From the NCBI GenBank assembly GCA_964434855.1, contig CAYSWR010000057.1, positions 1 through 5,384 of the forward strand: DNA of 5,384 nt, in the 5' to 3' direction. The translations under genes and the position numbers were made by a program. The stretch comes from UBA8516 sp964434855 (GTDB lineage Archaea > Thermoproteota > Nitrososphaeria > Nitrososphaerales > Nitrosopumilaceae). Within the stretch, counting starts at the first letter, position 1, and every line of letters starts with the position of its first letter. A model generated the notes under the pieces. It saw only the letters and a program-made list of their open reading frames with translations. It did no database searches and was not told the origin of the DNA. Shown in pieces: positions 5,374 to 5,384 of the stretch.

Positions 5374-5384
5374 ACTTGCAAAAT

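Noticed and set aside
5346..5381. N-terminal extension of the zinc-finger gene from TTG 5381
   Set aside because: It would start upstream of the TATA box at 5364-5373; the ATG at 5345 is at the leaderless distance.
1..5384. CRISPR array, insertion sequence or defence cassette
   Set aside because: I saw no regularly spaced repeats, transposase motifs or terminal inverted repeats; all genes are housekeeping or small archaeal proteins.

Overview
The window looks like chromosomal DNA of an ammonia-oxidising-type archaeon (Thaumarchaeota/Nitrososphaerota, probably Nitrosopumilales-like). This rests on an archaeal family B DNA polymerase tail, an archaeal-type threonyl-tRNA synthetase with its own N-terminal editing domain, a deoxyhypusine synthase (DHS), small cysteine-rich proteins, AT-rich DNA, and TATA-like boxes about 24-30 nt upstream of most starts (leaderless archaeal transcription). 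The assignment to this phylum is an inference from protein character, not a database match.

Layout. 1-660 (+): 3' end of a family B DNA polymerase gene, ending in a PCNA-binding motif. 745-912 (+): a 55-residue multi-CxxC zinc-ribbon protein not longer than many gene callers' cut-offs. 971-1839 (+): agmatinase, complete in content but broken by an apparent one-base deletion near 1675-1681. 1875-2105 (+): a 76-residue two-TPR protein with no ATG/GTG/TTG start; an ATA sits where a leaderless start would be. 2109-3959 (-): threonyl-tRNA synthetase, tail to tail with the TPR gene, 3 nt apart. 3960-4074: divergent promoter region with a 19-bp A/T-rich inverted repeat at its centre. 4075-5136 (+): DHS family protein of the 'GGGVPKN..QQTGPTL / GGLSGAT' type. 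5133-5345 (-): a 70-residue Cys/His zinc-finger protein whose stop codon overlaps the DHS stop codon.

How the genes relate. Most are housekeeping genes with their own promoters rather than one operon. The polymerase acts in replication and ThrRS in translation. Agmatinase and DHS can be linked through polyamine metabolism and aIF5A hypusination; they lie about 2.2 kb apart, separated by the TPR gene and thrS. The DHS differs from the eukaryotic enzyme at positions that bind spermidine, which makes its substrate the most interesting biochemical question here. I see no CRISPR array, mobile element, tRNA or rRNA gene, and no clear new defence or mobile system. The most notable points are the agmatinase frameshift, the ATA-started TPR gene, the unusual DHS active site, the two small zinc proteins, and the tightly packed convergent gene ends.
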